Positions 5,823 through 7,549 of a DNA stretch of 7,549 bases are shown here, one piece after another. The DNA is from Bacteroidales bacterium. GTDB lineage: Bacteria > Bacteroidota > Bacteroidia > Bacteroidales > VadinHA17. The stretch is taken from positions 1 to 7,549 of the forward strand of contig JALOMK010000106.1 in the NCBI GenBank assembly GCA_025455505.1, written 5' to 3'. The position numbers were made by a program, and so were the translations under genes. Under the pieces are notes generated by a model. That model was not told the origin of the DNA, made no database searches, and worked only from the letters and a program-made list of their open reading frames with translations. Position 1 is the stretch's first letter. Each line of letters opens with the position of its first letter.

Positions 5823-6275
5823 ATGAGAGCTGTAATACAGAGAGTGAGCAGGGCTTCTGTAACTGTCGGCGCCAGGATAAGCGGAAGCATCGGGCCCGGA
5901 CTTATGATACTCCTTGGAATTGAGGACTCCGATGACAGGACTGATGCCGAATGGCTCGCATCCAAGATTTCCCAGCTGCGTATCTTCGACGACGCTGAGG
6001 GCGTAATGAACCTTTCAGTGGTTGATACCGGCGGAGGCATTCTGGTTGTGAGCCAGTTTACGCTTCATGCCAGGACACGTAAAGGGAACCGGCCCTCATA
6101 TATAAGGGCAGCACATCCTGACAAGGCGGTGCCTCTTTACGAGCTTTTTACACGGCTTGTATCTGAAGCCACGGGCAAAAAAGCTGAAACCGGAGAATTC
6201 GGTGCAATGATGAAGGTAGAGCTTGTAAATGACGGTCCGGTGACAATACTTATCGACACTAAGGAAAAAGAATAA
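5823..6275 (+). CDS. dtd: D-aminoacyl-tRNA deacylase
   Basis: Cytoplasmic proofreading enzyme that hydrolyses D-amino acids (and glycine) mischarged on tRNA. The 150 residues match the family length. It starts with MRAVIQRVSRASVTV, the usual N-terminal strand. The active-site motif SQFTL is at 77-81 (Thr80), followed by the RKGNRPSY segment (86-93). The NDGPVT motif at 136-141 supplies the Gly-cisPro pair (138-139) that rejects L-amino acids across the dimer interface. All key residues are present, so it is predicted active. The ATG at 5823 fits the conserved start; no clear Shine-Dalgarno sequence is present. The MFS gene begins 15 bp after its stop on the same strand, suggesting one operon. 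A 12-bp palindrome TAAAGTACTTTA (6273-6284) spans the stop codon and that gap but is too AT-rich to act as a terminator. Confidence 0.96.
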   Translation: MRAVIQRVSRASVTVGARISGSIGPGLMILLGIEDSDDRTDAEWLASKISQLRIFDDAEGVMNLSVVDTGGGILVVSQFTLHARTRKGNRPSYIRAAHPDKAVPLYELFTRLVSEATGKKAETGEFGAMMKVELVNDGPVTILIDTKEKE

Positions 6276-6290
6276 AGTACTTTAAAGCTC

Positions 6291-7549
6291 ATGCAGGACA
6301 GGAATCTCACAACTGAAGGAGGAACCTCTAAAAGATCAATCCTTCTTGTGGCGACCTTTGCCGCCTTTCTCACTCCCTTTCTCGGATCAGCTGTTAACCT
6401 TGCCTTGCCGGCTATAGGCAAGGAACTGCAGGCAAACGCCCTTGAGCTCGGCTGGATAATCAGCAGTTTTATTCTCACTTCTGCAATATTCCTACTTCCC
6501 TTCGGCCGCCTGGCAGATATTGCAGGCAGGAAGAAGATATTCTCTGCCGGCATTGCATTGTTCACTGTAAGCACCTTCCTTATCATATTTTCAAAAAGCA
6601 TCACCTCGCTCATTGTCCTGAGGATGGCACAGGGACTGTCGAGTGCAATGATATTCGGCACAAGCCTGGCGATAATTACTTCCGTATTCCCTCCCGGGGA
6701 GAGGGGTAAAGCCATGGGCATAAACATCACGGCTGTCTACCTCGGCCTGTCCATGGGCCCTGTAATCGGCGGTCTTCTAACCCAGTACCTGGGCTGGAGG
6801 AGCATTTTTGCCTTCCTTGTGCCATTTGGCATAGTGTCACTCATTCTCATTAAGCGAAGGATAAAGGATGAGTGGGCCGATGCAAGGCATGAAAAATTCG
6901 ACTGGGCTGGTTCGCTTGTCTATGGAGCGGCGCTAATGCTATTCATGGTTGGATTTTCAAAGCTTCCAGCAGCTGCGGGATGGATACTGATTGCATCAGG
7001 TGCGCTCCTGGCGGCAGCATTCATTTTTATAGAGGAGAAGGTCTCAAATCCTGTATTTGATATCCGCCTCATCCTTCAAAACAGGATCTTTGCGTTCTCC
7101 GGAATGGCAGCCCTTATTAACTATATGGCAACAAGTGCAACAGGTTTCTTCATTAGCCTGTACCTGCAATATCTGAAAGGCCTCGATGCACGTTCAGCAG
7201 GACTTATAATGATAGCACAGCCGCTGGCAATGACTCTTCTGTCCCCGGCAGCCGGAAGGCTTTCTGACAGGATTAACCCCGGGATCATAGCATCAGCAGG
7301 CATGGGAATAACGGCGGCAGGACTTGTATTGCTTTGCTTCATCACCGCCTCAACCCCTCTCTATATGATAGTTCTGCTTCTTATCCTGATGGGAACCGGA
7401 TTCGGTCTCTTCTCCTCGCCGAATTCGAATGCAATAATGAGTTCTGTAGAAAAGAAGCATCTCGGAGTGGCTTCAGGTGTGGTTGGAACAATGAGAATGG
7501 TGGGTCAGATGATGAGCATGGGCATTGCAATGATGCTGATATCGCTTTA
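6291..7549 (+). CDS. MFS transporter, DHA2 (EmrB/QacA-like) drug exporter family, cut by window edge
   Basis: Inner-membrane proton-coupled exporter of the major facilitator superfamily. I translated 419 residues with no stop before the window ends. The protein is strongly hydrophobic, with the first membrane segment from about residue 16. Motif A, GRLADIAGRKK, is at 72-82. Motif B, RMAQG with Arg111, lies in the fourth segment. Motif C, GLSMGPVIGG, at 152-161 is the antiporter signature, and GWRSIFAF follows at 168-175. Beyond residue 205 the extra pair of segments and the NPVFDIRLILQNRIF stretch (253-267) are typical of the 14-segment DHA2 group. An internal motif-A echo, AGRLSDRINP, is at 321-330. 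Substrates cannot be read from sequence. The ATG at 6291 lies 15 bp after dtd; a GGAGG at 6318-6322 lies inside the gene and is too far from any later start. It shares the dtd promoter by inference. Confidence 0.93.
   Translation, partial: MQDRNLTTEGGTSKRSILLVATFAAFLTPFLGSAVNLALPAIGKELQANALELGWIISSFILTSAIFLLPFGRLADIAGRKKIFSAGIALFTVSTFLIIFSKSITSLIVLRMAQGLSSAMIFGTSLAIITSVFPPGERGKAMGINITAVYLGLSMGPVIGGLLTQYLGWRSIFAFLVPFGIVSLILIKRRIKDEWADARHEKFDWAGSLVYGAALMLFMVGFSKLPAAAGWILIASGALLAAAFIFIEEKVSNPVFDIRLILQNRIFAFSGMAALINYMATSATGFFISLYLQYLKGLDARSAGLIMIAQPLAMTLLSPAAGRLSDRINPGIIASAGMGITAAGLVLLCFITASTPLYMIVLLLILMGTGFGLFSSPNSNAIMSSVEKKHLGVASGVVGTMRMVGQMMSMGIAMMLISL

Noticed and set aside
6313..6324. GAAGGAGGAAC as ribosome-binding site for a later start of the MFS gene
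   Set aside because: The nearest downstream in-frame start-type codon is about 25 nt away, too far for initiation, and the sequence is explained as coding for residues 9-12.
6137..6730. 197-codon open frame on the minus strand across dtd and the MFS gene
   Set aside because: It lies antisense to two clear conserved genes, its translation resembles no known family, and its length is explained by codon bias of the genes on the other strand.

Overview
The window (about 7.5 kb, moderate GC, no RNA genes, no mobile elements, no CRISPR) looks like ordinary chromosome from a member of the Bacteroidota, most likely Bacteroidales or a related order. The reasons are promoter-like elements of the Bacteroidota type (TAnnTTTG, in one case with TTTG exactly 19 nt upstream), weak or absent Shine-Dalgarno sequences, a phosphofructokinase with pyrophosphate-type active-site residues, a secreted peptidase with a 'QAQ' signal-peptide end, and a one-domain Crp/Fnr regulator of the kind common in that phylum. 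The taxonomic call is inference from these traits.

Layout, left to right. 1-543 (minus, cut by the window edge): N-terminal 181 residues of 6-phosphofructokinase. 544-665: divergent intergenic region with a good promoter for that gene and an AT-rich inverted repeat inside it. 666-1583 (plus): TIGR01777/SDR39U1-type nucleotide-sugar-epimerase-like protein. 1588-3501 (minus, convergent with only 4 bp between): secreted M14-family zinc carboxypeptidase-like protein with Ca-binding-type Asp loops and an Asp where the third zinc-ligand His is expected. 3561-4256 (minus): Crp/Fnr regulator with an N-terminal Cys cluster plus an internal Cys matching FNR Cys122. The 59-bp gap between these last two genes holds a 9/10 match to the FNR box. 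4373-5158 (plus, divergent): PHP-domain histidinol-phosphatase. 5203-5763 (minus, convergent): MntP manganese exporter. 5823-6275 (plus, divergent): D-aminoacyl-tRNA deacylase. 6291-7549 (plus, cut by the window edge): DHA2-type MFS transporter, probably in one operon with the deacylase.

The genes do not form one pathway. They are housekeeping and accessory metabolic genes in small transcription units: fnr-like + M14, dtd + MFS, and single genes. The best leads are regulatory or at the residue level: the FNR-like box next to the FNR-like gene, a perfect 20-bp palindrome formed by two back-to-back -7 elements between mntP and dtd, the altered metal site of the M14 protein, and the Ala in the regulator's recognition helix where family members carry Glu. 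I found no convincing undescribed multi-gene system.
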